Shown one piece after another: positions 49,552-63,300 of a stretch of 64,000 nt of DNA; position 1 is the stretch's first letter; the number at the start of each line of letters is the position of its first letter. A program made the translations under genes and the position numbers. The notes under the pieces are model-generated. The model saw only the letters and a list, made by a program, of their open reading frames with translations. It was not told the DNA's origin and did no database searches. The DNA is from Owenia fusiformis (lineage: Eukaryota > Annelida > Polychaeta > Sabellida > Oweniidae), in contig CAIIXF020000006.1 in the NCBI GenBank assembly GCA_903813345.2, positions 17,552,348 through 17,616,347 of the forward strand, read 5' to 3'.

Positions 49552-51065
49552 ATTCCTATATTATTTCGGATGGTGCTATTATCTGAAATAATCTGCAACT
49601 TTATATTGAATCACTATGTACAGTCTTGTTTAATTGCACGGAGTATCTACTTTTATTGTAATGCTGCTAACCTGAAATAAAAACTTATTTCAAAAAATCT
49701 AAATTGTCATAATGGTCATGAGGGATTATTATACCGCAGTCAGTAAACGTTTGACAAGTCAAGATGACTTCAACCTACATACATGTTCTCAGATTCTTAC
49801 TTACCAATCCATCACAAATTAAAGCCCTCCATTGCAGTTTCGGACAATGTCATACATTTGAAGGTTATATCAAAATTAAGGTCATTTAGAAGAATTTAGA
49901 ATATAATTAGAAAGATAAATATATTGATATATATTTCAAGTTCTAAGTGCTCCTCGATATTTTATGATATTTTGTGATAATTTGTTATTTCATATTCTTC
50001 TGTTTAAATTAGTTTGCATTCAAAATCCAAATTTCGGTTACCCTTGATTTGAGACACAGTGGAAACCCCTACACCCGGAAAATAGCCAATTTCCTCAACG
50101 CTTACCCTGATAGTGCACAAATCAATGGACCTATTTAATCAAAGCACTCATATTTCATTTCGTTTTATTAAATTAATTCAAACAGCCATTTCTGGAAAAG
50201 AATCAATGACAAAATAAAAAGATAACTTTAACATCTTTCGAGGGAAAATAGCCTTAGAATATAAATCAATCGGAATGCTTGAGTCAAGTCAAAATAGCTC
50301 AGGCAAGAGTTGGATAGCTCTAATATTCTACACAGATGGAGTTTCACAACAGGTATCTAGCACGACATTGACATAAATAAACTTTGCGAGTGCAGAACAA
50401 AGACCTCGACACACTTCAGATGTCTATTATGTCGAGTATTACACGTGACTTTGATTTGGGCAATTTGACCTTATTCAGGGTGACACAAAAATGCCACCCA
50501 CTAGTTTTGATGTAACTCTCTCAATAATTAAGGAATCTTCGTGAATTTTTTAATAGATAGAGTGTTCAATGGATAAAAAATGTTGTACTTGGATTACATT
50601 AACAACTTTGAGATGTTCAAAAATACAATTTTCTGAAATTGGGATTTCTGTCTTAGCCATTATTTGAGTCATTTCTGTTGGGGTTGCTTTCACTAGCTTA
50701 CCAATTATAATATGTCATATATGCCCAGTTCTTAGATCATTTTGTAAAATTAATTCATAAACCGACTCGCTTAATGGGTAAATTTTAAAAAAGATTTTCT
50801 ATCTTACATTTTTTGAGTGACTTTGTGTCAGAGCATGCCTCCACGGAAAATGAGATATCTCTTTATTTCCAAGTTGTTGATGCTATACCAATATATATCC
50901 ATTGAACACTCGATCTACACATAGAAAATCATGAAGATTCCTTGATTATTTAGAAAGTTGTTCCAAATTAGTGTGTGGCATTATTTTTGTGTCACTCGGT
51001 ACAATGATGTAAACCTTTAAAAATTTTCTTATGATGTTTTGAAGTCCTCTACATATTTTTACTGA
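49552..51065. other. 5' flank of duplication unit 2
   Basis: No exon seen. Parts align with 42500-43600 (for example AGACCTCGACACAC at 50400). Confidence 0.4.
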
Positions 51066-51105
51066 CTTTTATAGACACAATTTATGAACACAAATGTTGC
51101 TTTTA
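51066..51105 (-). repeat. Remnant of a third duplication unit
   Basis: TTTTATAGACACAATTTATGAACACAAA repeats the first bases of units 1 and 2 (34935, 43608) and then diverges. The tandem array therefore once began a third unit, or this was the parental junction used in unequal crossing-over. Confidence 0.65.
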
Positions 51106-51479
51106 TCCTATTGTCACCCTTGTTATGTCATATCAATCATGATATAATTTTTCAATTGTTGCTATTACAGCGCGCTAAATAAGTCTAAAAGTGTGAGTTA
51201 AGTGTAAGGTTATTTTTATATTATTTATTTTGTAAGACTTACCACATATGAACAAACTAAACAAATAGTTACTTACAAATGACTCCAGCAATACCACTGC
51301 TGTTGCAGAAGTAAAAATCTATGTCGAAATCAGGAGGATGTAAGCCCCAGTAGCAATTGTTTTTGGAACAAACTTGTCCATTCAGAAAGACATGTGTGTA
51401 GGATGATCGAAAGTCGCATAACACGGCTTGCGTGATTCTCATTTAAAAAGTCCCAAAACGTTTGCAATTACTTGGAGGA

Positions 51480-52230
51480 GCATCGCGCATATTTATCGCG
51501 TAAATCTTTGCATTTTGTCGGTAAAATGAACAATTACACTGTTACGCCGTGATGTACAGTATCTGACGTCGTATCTATAAGTTCCTAGAAGACGTTGCAC
51601 ATTTTCGTTCTTTACACATCGAGGCAACGTAAACATGAAACATCTATTGATGGTATAAAAAGAACGTTGTTGTAACGTGTCCGTAAAGTTCGTTAGTGTG
51701 GAAAACATAATAAACAGGAACGTTTGATTTTTTACTACATTGGTCCATATGTGACGTAACTCAAACGTTAAAATTCAACGTTGTCAAAACAGGCTTTTAA
51801 TATCAAAATATTTATTGGTGGAAAAAACATGACAAAAACTTTGTGTTCTCACTAAGTCGGTTCATTTCCGACGTATTGTTAGCGTTAAAATTTAACGTTG
51901 TCGAAACGTTTTTTCGATTTGAAATAACATCAAAACGTGACGTCAATAATGACGTTCATGGACCATACTGATCTGACGTTATTTAATAAATATTGAGCAA
52001 AACGTCGATGGATGGTTGAATTTCAACATTGTGGAAATGGCTTCAAAATATGTGTGAGTTAAGGAAACGTTACAAAGACGTCAATATGTTCTCACTAAAT
52101 CGGTTCATTACCGACGTTATTTTAACGTTAAAAGTTAACGTTGTCAAAACGTTCTTACGATGTGAAATAACTTTAAAACGTGACGTCGAAAATAACGTAC
52201 ATGTATCGTCCAGATCCAACGTTATAAATA
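51480..52230 (+). repeat. AACGTT/TGACGTCA-rich repeat block
   Basis: 51848-51975 and 52087-52215 are direct repeats (TTCTCACTAA(G/A)TCGGTTCATT, CCGACGT, TTAACGTTGTC, AAACGTGACGTC). A third, more diverged copy covers about 51700-51848. AACGTT occurs many times, and a perfect CRE palindrome TGACGTCA is at 51938-51945. No coding potential. Confidence 0.75.
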
Positions 52231-53579
52231 AAAAATCCTAACCCTGCTAGGAACGTTAAGTACCCGGTCACCCGGTTTTTTACACAAACCCTCTGTAAAC
52301 CTTTTTCCAATTTTGGCATAGGCCATATCTTGTTTTAAAGATCTTGTCTTAAATTGTTGTACCTTTACACAGTCTAGTAGTCCATGGGTTATTGAATCAA
52401 CAGCATTGTCATTGCAAAATTTACAGTATTGTGAATCTTTGATTTTCATTATATATAACATTTTATTGAAATAACTTGCTCTTTGTAGCAACCTATATTG
52501 AAAATATTGCAGTTTTGTGTCTTTTATTATATCCTTAAGTGATGTGTATATACTTTGCCAGTTGAAATCATTTTCATTGATGTGTAATTGTTTTGCCCAC
52601 TTCACTTGTGATTTTATTGCATTTTTTTGTTTAACTGTATTTTTTAGCAATATGTACGTATTGGTATTCTTCATGAATTGTAGCCTTTCTACGAGATAAC
52701 TTGGTGTAGTACATTGGTCGTTCTGTCTCATAGCCCTTTTCCAAATGTCTGGAATGCATGCTAATATTTTGTACGGTACCTTTTGTACCCTTTGCATTCG
52801 TTTGACTTCACTTTTTAAAAGAGAGCTTCGTCTAGTTTAACTAGACTCTGCACGCAGGGTAATATTTTGCGGTGTTCCAGAAACGTTACTCCATTTAGAC
52901 CATAGCATGTTCTTAGTGTATCGAAAGGTATGATGGTTTTGTTATTATCACGGACTTTAAGACTTTCAGGTCCGTGTTATTATATAGTTGATCTATTTTC
53001 CAAATTCCCTTTCTTTTCCATTCTTCATTGTTTAAGAGTTTGCCCCTGCTGGTAATGTTAGAGTTATTCCAGATAAGTTCATGTCCTATTTCATTGTGTT
53101 TGATGTCCTTTCCCTCAATGAAGTTTATGGACGTCCATATTCTTAAAGCCTCTTGTATAGATTTAATCGTCAGGTTGTTCAGTTGTGCCTTTTCTATTTC
53201 TCTGCAGTTCCATTTCCAAATGTTTTGCCCGTTTTGTTTTCTGAGGTGGTGTCTCCATAGATTTGCCCATTTGGAATTCATTTCCTCGTTATTAATGCTT
53301 TTTATCCACTTTAATTTCAAGTTTCTAGCAAATGCTCTTACGTCAATCATATTTAATCCTCCTCCTTTAACCTCTCTCATTAATGTTTTCCTTGCTATCT
53401 TCTCTGACTTGTTGTTCCAGATGAATGCGTAAAATATATCTTCTATTTTCTTCATTATTTCTCCTTTTGGCATCGGTAGTACTGTCATCATATACGTTAG
53501 TTGACTTATGAGTTGGGCCTTTATTATTATGGCTTTTCCTATTACAGATGAAACATTGGGCTGGTATCACCGTCCTCAA
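52222..53579 (-). mobile_element. L1/Tx1-like LINE ORF2 C-terminal fragment
   Basis: Two main frames of one protein interrupted by frameshifts and stops. 52913-53491 has the post-catalytic region (IEDIFYAFIWNN, REVKGGGLNMIDVRAFARNL). 52222-52797 has the terminal zf-RVT block (FQYRLLQRASYFNKMLY, then CKFCNDNAVDSITHGLLDC). 53367-53579 is the same protein in a further shifted frame. The reverse transcriptase catalytic region and endonuclease are missing, consistent with 5' truncation. Intervening codons 52800-52913 still read like LINE protein (RTCYGLNGVTFLEH). Confidence 0.8.
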
Positions 53580-54004
53580 CTACTAACAATTACAGTAAAA
53601 CCACAAAGTTCATGGACTTTATGACATTTAACAAACAGCTAGCTGTAATGGTATCATGATTTCATAGTGATACATTTCATCGTCAGTATTAGTAAGAATG
53701 TATAAGCGCTGTAACACAACCGATATGTGTAATGACATTAGAAAAATAAAATATCAAACGATACAGTTAATCTAAAGCTAGTCTAGTGTATTCAGTGGGA
53801 GTAAAGCATATAGCAAATGGCTTCTATATTTGTGCAGTAAAATGAGTAAAGATGAGTAAAGATACTTCAACCAAAGATTGAAAAATTGCTCAAAATAATT
53901 TTGTCCAATGGTTCAATGAACTAAATGCAGCAAGCCATCACAATGGTCCACAATCCAGTCATTAACAAAATCCATCCAAGCAGGCATCCCATCTTCATAG
54001 CATA

Positions 54005-54010
54005 TTTATT
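54005..54010 (-). terminator. Candidate POMT1 poly(A) signal
   Basis: AATAAA on the minus strand about 295 bp past the POMT1 stop codon. No clear GU-rich element was checked beyond it. Confidence 0.35.
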
Positions 54011-54303
54011 ACAACTTTTTATGTGTATAAACATATGCAAATATAAAGATCCCACAAATCTAGTTTAATATTTATAAATATATTATTATGCACCCCATAA
54101 TTTTCTAGGTATAAAAAGACATCTCTCTGAAAAAGGTATTTAAAATACTTTTTCTACAATTTACAATTGCATTAAAATTAAATAAAGTTAGTGTTGAAGC
54201 TCAAATAAGGCAAATATCTTTTTTTTTTAAAAGTTTCTCTCATTCACCATGGTGATAACATCGTCTTACTCCTTACACCACACTGTCTCTATGTGACAAT
54301 AAC

Positions 54304-57300
54304 TTATTTATGTACAATAAAATCCCATGATTCCTTCAGTGTTCTATATCGTATATCTTCTGCACTAAGAGGGCCAAGTCCATAAGAGAACACACTCAAT
54401 AGTAGAAACGTCCAGAGAATGTGCACGCACCATAATATCAATAGTCCTTTTAGTATATGTTTTAACCAGTTGTATCTGAAATGAGAAACAAATGATGAGT
54501 ACACATTATTTCTTTATTTTTCCCATAATCGTAAAATTAGTCTCCTATATTGTTTAAAGTAAAGCGAGAGATTGAAGGTCATTTGAGATAACCTACTCTA
54601 GTCAGATCTACTCAGAGTTTTGATTGGTCAACAAGACATCTGTGAGTGCATTATTGTTATGGCAATGTCATAGTATTCCTAATTCTACTCAAATACAAGG
54701 TCACTTGAAGGTTTAGTTTTGATTTAGTAGTCAAGAGGAAAGGAAGTCACATCAAATTTTATAGGTAGCTATTATACATATAGGTGTAGATTTGCAATTT
54801 ACAAAAACTAATGATGCATTTTCCCAATTGCCATTTACAATCCATATGATCAGAACTTCCGCGAGGAGTGTATTTTTGGAAATGAACCTTTACCTGGCTA
54901 TGTGATAGAGATGGTCCAGCACTGCTACTGTAGAGAGGATCTTGAAATACACTGCAGGTAAATAGTTGTGCAGGAATAATTTTGTGTCCATTAGACAGTA
55001 TGGAAGGTAGTTGAAAAAGTAGCCACTTAGAAACACTACACCAGTGAATAAGAATCTCTGCCATTCACCTGTGAATTAATAAAAATAGAATGTTAGATAA
55101 TGTAAATGCCACTTTTGTCTCCATAATAGGATTCATACTGAATTTATAATGCAGGTTTACAAATATCATTTAATTGTATTGTAATTAGAGATAATGTGTC
55201 TATAATGTGAAATATGCTGTTCTGCCAATTGGTTAACCTTGGGAGGATGGGAGGTCTTATATTTGGACAAGAGCAATGGATTTATAATTAAGTACTTTTA
55301 TAATGAAAACAATTGCATCGTATTGTAGTGTTTTATTTTGCTTTGCATGGCATTGTAATATTGCATTATATTGCATTGTATTGTATTGTTTTATTTTATT
55401 TTGCTTTGCTTTGCATGGCATTGTATTGTAATAAATTAATTTGCTTAAATATATAATGTATTATAATTATGCAAGCATTTAGCTCACATAACCTAACAAG
55501 GCATTAACATGCAAAATGTCACTACTTGCCATTTGTTACAGATGCCAAACACCGACTGCCAAATACCAAATGCCAAACACCGTCCACAAAAAAGTTGGAG
55601 ACTGTATATCAATATGTCACCACTTCTGGTGGTGACATAAAAACTGTGTGTTGTTTTTTCAAAAACTTACCCTCTGGCACATCAAAACACAAGCGCTGTC
55701 TTCTGAGCATATAGAAAACAATAAGGCCCAAATAGAAAAACACTCCAAGAACACAACTAAACCAGATAACTGGGTTGCCTATCAGATGAATCTGGGCCTG
55801 CAAAAAGATAAAAAAAAAGTTGTCTTAACTATTAAAGAGAATGTAATTAGATCAGTGGCTCAAGTATAAAATTGCACTAAAATAGGGACAACATGAGATA
55901 AAAAAAATGTAGGAAATTATCAAATTGCCCCAGAACACAAGAGAAAACTCTATAATCATGAGTTGGCAGGTTTTAGAATGAACGCTGAATTAATGATGTA
56001 GGTCATTTAATTTAAGATGGAGGTCATTTTAAACAAAACTTGGTGTTTAGACATCGGGGGTGCAGTAACTTATAAATTCCTTTTTGTGAAAAGCTATATT
56101 TATTCTTCCATAGTAAAGTTATTTTTTTGTTTTATAACCACATCGAGCGATGCTCACAGTGGACTGTTTTACTCCATTGAAACTAATATAAGGATCATTA
56201 GCAATACTACAGGTGATACTTACATTAGAATCTTTATCCAACCAGTATGCAACATTGTAGTCCATGAGAGGCCATTCTGTAGGTTCTGAGCTGTACTTGT
56301 GATCCTGAGGGGCATCGAGCTGGGATGTTAACATCTTAACCTGCAGAAGACAAATACTTTAATATGGAATGTAAAATTATGAGTTTCTTATACTAAAAGC
56401 TGTGATTAAACATCAAATGAATTTACACATGAGTCAGGTGAGGCACGTGCAGAAATAAATATCAGCTAGATAATTTTTCAATTGAAAATCGCAGTAAAAA
56501 TGAAGAATAATGACAGTATTAACTTTATATTTACTTTAACACAATTATTGCCTATGAAAACATTTAACTCTGTTTTAACCTTACAACATATGATATATTT
56601 TCTCTTTTGCGGAGTTTAAAAACGTTGATGATCTTTTTCACACTTGTCAAACTTAAAGGCAGAATCAGAGCTACAAGGGATGACAATATTACAAGCAACA
56701 TGTACAACTGACTTAACAATATAATTTCCTTATAATCTCAATTATAATATCTCCCAAAAGATTTGCTATATTTTATGAAGTTATTTAAGATCCAAAGTGC
56801 AAAAAAGGGAAAATATTTTTTAAATTCTCCGAAATAATAAATGTGGTGGCAACTTTGATAGTAAAATGAATATTTTATTGCAAAAATCTAGTTTTCCTCA
56901 AATAAAGTACATGTATGCATTTAAAGGGTGTTTTTAGAAAACAGACATGCATGGCAAGGAATGATATGAGCCAATTATTTCAAGACTGCTTTCTAGATTT
57001 GATACTATGTTTAACATCTTTCCCAGACTGATGTAAAGTATTACCAGTACCTGTAACTCCAAAAACTTCTGCCAGAAAGAAAGCTGCGTTGGATGTAAGG
57101 GTATCATTTCTGCTTGTGTCATTTCTGTAGTGCCTCCCTCCTCATCAGGTGCTATAAAGTGAAGTGAGCTTAAAACTACAGGATAATGACATTTGATCTA
57201 TGGCAACTATACGGTGGCCAATGGCTTTGCAAAACCAAGGAAAATATGTACAGTAGCATAATATATGGGGAAGCAGAATGTAGATTTTTCTATATTGTTT

Positions 57301-60300
57301 TGTGAGGCTACAGCCACCATAGAGCAAATATGACTGAGACTTAACATTGACCATAGCTCAACTATGAATCACATGAAAAAACATATGAAAACATGAAAAA
57401 TGGTGGCATACCATTGTTAATGACTAAAAAGCAGTCATCCTCAAAACATTGATTTATTGATTTATAAACTTAACAGCACATAAAAGGTAATTTAACTTCG
57501 AGAGTATGAATGTTGAGTTCAAAATCTGCAAATATTTTTTAGGTAATGCCTGATTTTCCCAAGTAAGGAAAATTGAATGAATTTCATGGAAATACCCAGT
57601 CAATGTAGTATGACATATGATACTGGCGTAACTTGCGAATGCCTGCCAGTATCTAGTCCTGATATAAAGTCAACCCTCCCATACTATCTCACCAAAGGTG
57701 AGGTAGATGGGGTAGCATTGAAGGGATTTTGAGGCTTGTAAGATTGGCTATTTTATCTGCTTACATCTTGTATATCTATGCTCCTCTACATTCCAGATAG
57801 TGAGGTCCTGGTGAGTGTCCCTATCTGCAGCTACCTCATACTGGTTGAAGCCCCATTCTGGCAGCTGACGACCAGTTAACTGAAACACAGATCAACATAT
57901 TTATTTATTATTCTCAATTTCCTGTGGTATTCACATGTATGATTTAACTCATCTTGAGTGCAGCTGTTGTATTGAAATGCATATGATTTAACACATCTTG
58001 AGTGCAGCTGTGGTATTGACATGTATGAGTTAACTCACCTTGGGTGCAGCTGTGGTATTGACATGCATATGAGTTAACTCACCTTGAGTGCAGCTGTGGT
58101 ATTGACATGTATGAGTTAACTCACCTTGAGTGCAGCTGTGGTATTGACATGCATATTAGTTAACTCCCCTTGAGTGCAGCTGTGGTATTGACATGTATGA
58201 GTTAACTCCCCTTGAGTGCAGCTGTAGTTTTGACATGCATATGAGTTAACTCACCTTGAGTGCAGCTGTGGTATTGACGTGTATGAGTTAACTCACCTTG
58301 AGTACAGCTGTGGTATTGACATGCATATGAGTTTACTCACCTTGAGTGCAGCTGTGGTATTGACATGCATATGAGTTAACTCCCCTTGAGTGCAGCTGTG
58401 GTATTGACATGCATATGAGTTAACTCCCCTTGAGTGCAGCTGTGGTATTGACATGTATGATTTAACTCATCTTGAGTGCAGCTGTTGTATTGAAATGCAT
58501 ATGAGTTAACTCACCTTGAGTGCAGCTGTTGTATTGACATGTATAAGCCTAACATGTGACTTGATTGTATGCCACACCTCTCCTTCAGTGTTTGCATTAA
58601 CAATCTCAACTCTCCAGAGATTCTGTGCAGGGGTAGATATGTTGTAGTCTATATAGCAGCTAACCTCTTGACACTGGGGAGTCAAAGGTGCTGCCACATC
58701 ATGACTGCAGAAAATAGTCATAGAGTTAGAATAATTTTCACGAAGTACGCAGACCTGACTGTTTTGCTCATTTTGGTTTGTTCACCCTTTTTTCAATTGT
58801 GATAGAAAATTATGCTCCTTTTTAGTGATGCTGCAGTTGCAAAGAAAACTGGACTCGACTACTGTAGATTATGAAAAATTGAGCAAGACAATAAAAAAGT
58901 CTTTTGATGTGTTTATTGTTTAAAAATGATTAAAGGAAATTGCATGAATTTTTTGACAAAACAGTTAATTAATTATTCTAATTAACACAAAGATCTCTCA
59001 GATCATATTGTTGACATTTATTTTACATAAACTGCTCCATTTCGCTTATTTAATAATTCCTACATCTACATTTATTGTAATTATGTTCACTGACTATAAT
59101 GGCTTAAAACAGCCTTCAGAAAGAAGTAATCATTGACACCGGAGTGGAAATGATTATTCGAGGCCCTCATTGCAACAATAATGAGACTATATGACTATTT
59201 ACTGTACCTTCCTCTAAGACATAGTTACCTATTTAGGCCCCTACTGGACATGCCATGAACTAACTGTACAATGTCTCCATCTTGTACAGGTTCCCTTGGC
59301 TCATCCACTACCAGTGAGTTCCTACAATAAAAACATAGCATTATTAATAAGTAAGCCTACATAAATTACATAAAACTTTAGCTGAGTTACCCCTGACATA
59401 GTTATCTGCCCTACGAAATCATCAGTGTCTGGATTGTTCCATGGTACATAGACTATTGTTTTATTTCTGTGAAAAATTTCGTTTCTTGCTGGATCATCAT
59501 ATTGCAACATTTTGTGCCATCGAGTGGTATCTATCTAAATATTTCAAACCTGCTTGGATGCTTTACAATCCACCAGTTATTGACATCTTTAAAAGTGTAA
59601 CATGTCACTTGTTGTTGATGACTGCTCCCCCTATTGTCAGAGTAGCGAACTGGATAGACATGGTTGTGGGAATGAATCCAACATGGCTTCCCGTGGGTAC
59701 TGCGTAGGGTCACTTGGGAACCATAGGAGATCTCTAGGGGCTGTCCCTTTGTAATGGCTGCTAGTCCTCCCTACATCAAATGTACAGCAAGATTATAGGA
59801 TGTGACACATGATATTTACTTCACTTATAACATTTTTTGAACTGGTATATTGTTAGGGTGGTATTTTGAATTTGAGGCTCATTGAGACTTTGAAACGTAA
59901 GAATCACGATCTAAACATGAATGTGTACTGTGCATCAAATATCATATTCTGAGTAACTGTTCAAAAATGAATATCACATAAATAATGTAAATTATACAAA
60001 ATATTGTTTCAAAATTAGCAATTAAAGATTTAAGGAAGAATTTCCAATTTTACACAAAGTCAAATGAAGTCTGTATTATGATTTAGCTCTTTATATTATC
60101 TGTTTAATACCATCATGATATATCTATCCATACAACTCTATAAGTCATACATAAATGAAGCATTATGTCATCTTCATATGATACAGCATCAAATAACATG
60201 GCTTTCATATGCTGCTCTTACAGGTAGGTTTCATCGTTGAAATATAATATAGAGGTACCTCTAAACTAGCTTGAAATGCACTTGTCATAATATCGTCATG

Positions 60301-63300
60301 TGGGCCTGCCTTCGTTAGAATCCCAAGATGGAGGCCAAATACAGTCATATACAGAAGACATGGTAGCATTATTAAGCATGCAGCTCTTGCACTACACAGC
60401 TTCAGCAGATCTTTCTAGAAAAGTAATTTGTTAATGTGTGTTACATTCAATTCAGGAAAGAACTACACACAAAGCATTAACATTCAAATGTCACCATTTT
60501 TTTAATTTTTTTTATTAAGTTATTCATTTGTACAAAGAATACAATACAAAAATACAGTGTGAGTGGCTGTGCTTTTAGCATTATTAGCCACGTTCTACAA
60601 TTACAATATACAATGTATTCAATCAATACTATTGATTAAAATAAATGAGATACAATAAGATAAAAATTGTTTTGTGGAGGATGTCACCATCTGCCATTTG
60701 TTACAGATGCTGAACTCATGTATATCAGATCATTATTTGGTGTGTTGGGGATATTTTCCAAATCTATATTCTATATCCTACCTCAGTGAGTGACTTGTCA
60801 GACACCAGGCTCCAGTTATCTCTAAGCACAACACCAAGAGCCAGAAGTCCAGTGAATACTCCAATATACTTCACACTGAAATATTAAATGTATGTACGAG
60901 GGGTGATCATTAAGTAATGGACATTTTATACACAGCCGCATTTAACACATCAATTGCTTTGACCTTTATGAACTTTATGAAGTGATTATGAACCCTTGAA
61001 ATTTCAAGATAATATGTAATTTTAGTATAAATAATTAAAATTACACCAATAGTCTAAGACTAATAAATGAGTTTGAAAAATACATGAAAAGACACGATTT
61101 TCAATAACTTTTATTCCTTTAAGTGGGTTGGGCAAAAAACCATTTCCTGTAATACACTATAATCATTATAAAAATCAGGATGATTTACCTGGATAAAGGA
61201 TGAAGATGACCCAAAAATTCATCTACATTTTTGGAACTTTCTCAATCATGGTGGAATATTTTCTTTTGTACATAGGGTGTAAATGGGACAAACAATGATA
61301 TAGCTACATTCTATCTATGACAAATATTTAATTAAATCATGTTTTCTGTCAAAGCATATTTACCTCATTGTGGCAGCTATAGAGATTCCTAATAAGGCGA
61401 GCCAAGTCATAGATGAGATTCTGAGTTCTCTGGAATAACAATACAAAATAAAAATAACATTTGAATTCCTTGGAATAATGGCGCATTGTAGTGAATCAAC
61501 ACCTCCTGATTGAAACTGGATTATAAAGAAAATAATGTAATATTTGGTTTTTATACTTTCAAGACAAATTAACTGTTTACCAGATAAATGTTAATTTTCA
61601 AAATCTCAAAGAAACCATCACCAAAATATGCTAACATTAGGTGTTACACTACATAGAGGCAATTTCATACAGAAGTAAGAGGAGTATGGGATTAGATGGG
61701 GTGTTCACTAGAGAGAGGTGTTCACTAATACATGTTTAACTGGCACTGTATAAAAATGTCTACTTCACAAACCTTTGATTCTGTTTCCTGAACTTCAAGA
61801 GACAGAGTATGGAGATTGATATGAAGAATACAAGGATTCCTTCCATGAGGACAAATCTTGACTGAGTAAGCATGGCATTGTCTGGAAAATAAAGATACAT
61901 CTATTCATTTTGTTATCAATTTCATTACTTGTATGCTCCTTCATCGTCATGTAATGTACATATAAACTTCATAACTTTTCATCAGTGTATTCTGAGCTGA
62001 ATCAATCATGGCTTTTTTAATCAAACATGGCCATTAACATTACTGGGCAGTTCAAAAAGCACTGGCAGATCCAGGGGGGGGGGAGGGGGGCAAAATCTTT
62101 TTCATGACTCAAAATTGCCCCCCCCCCCCCCAGCCCTCTTTAGCTTCTGGATCCGCCAGTGAAAAGGATATATTTGATCATGGCAAACTAACCAAATATG
62201 ATGAGGAAGGCAGCCAAAGATGCTGCATATCTGGAGAGGCCCATCTCTACTATGATCTGGTATGTCACTGGGACAGTTAGACTGCCTAACATTGCAGGAA
62301 GAGCTCTCAAGTGCCAGATTGGGACATTTGACATATACTCTGAAAAGAATTAAGATTATGTATATAATGCTTGACTTAATATTGAATAGATGAAAAATCA
62401 CATTTTGTAAGAGTATCACAATGTAATACTAGAAAAACAGCAACTCCACAGAGTAGCAAATTCCACCGAACAAAACATGTTTTGCATAAATAGCAGCCAT
62501 ATAATATTTTGAGCCAAATCCATCCACTGGTATTTAAATTATTAAAGATTATGTTTTTATGAAACATGGTTGCGATTTTGAAATTCAGCTGTCATCTTTA
62601 GATTTCTTCTTTAGCAGAGGTCCTATGTCCCAAGGCATCAGCATATAGAATTTAATCCAAATCAGGTATTTGAGTTATCAATGATTACCATGGTGGCCAT
62701 TTTGAAATTCAGAGGCCATCTTGAAAATGTCTTCTTGAGCAGAACTTCTTTGTCTCTAGGCATCAGCATATATAATTTGAACCAAATCCATCAACTGGTA
62801 TTTGAGTTATCAAAGGTTACGTTCTTTTATAAAAAATGGCGGCCATTTTGAAATTTAGCTGCCATCTTAAAAATTCCTTCTCGAGCAGAGCTCCTATGTT
62901 CCTAGGCATCAGCATGTAAAATTTAAACCAAATCCATTCAATGGTATTTGAGTTATCAAAGTAATGTTGGAATATGGATTTTGGAATATGGCGGCCATCT
63001 TGAAAATGTCTTCTTGAGCAAGGCTCTTTCGTACCCAGGCAACAGCATATAAAATTTGAATCAAATCCATTCACTAGTATTGAAGTTATCAAAGATCATA
63101 TTTTTTCGGAAAAATGGCCGCCATTTTGAATTTAGTGGCCATTTTGAAAATTCCTTCTTGAGCGGAGGTCCTACACCCATTAGACATTTAAAGCCTATAA
63201 AATTTGAGTGAAATCCGTCAACCGGTATTTGAGTTATTGCCCGGACACACTTCGTTCGGTGGAATTAAGCCATTTATCAGAAAACATTTTAGGTGAAGCA

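Larger units (their letters stand above)
43608..51065 (-). repeat. Segmental duplication, unit 2
   Basis: Starts at TATAGGCACAATTTATGAAC like unit 1 and contains lactamase-like gene copy 2. It ends where the same starting sequence recurs at 51066. Exon 5 of the two copies is nearly identical, so the duplication is recent relative to the divergence of the intron insertions. Confidence 0.8.
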
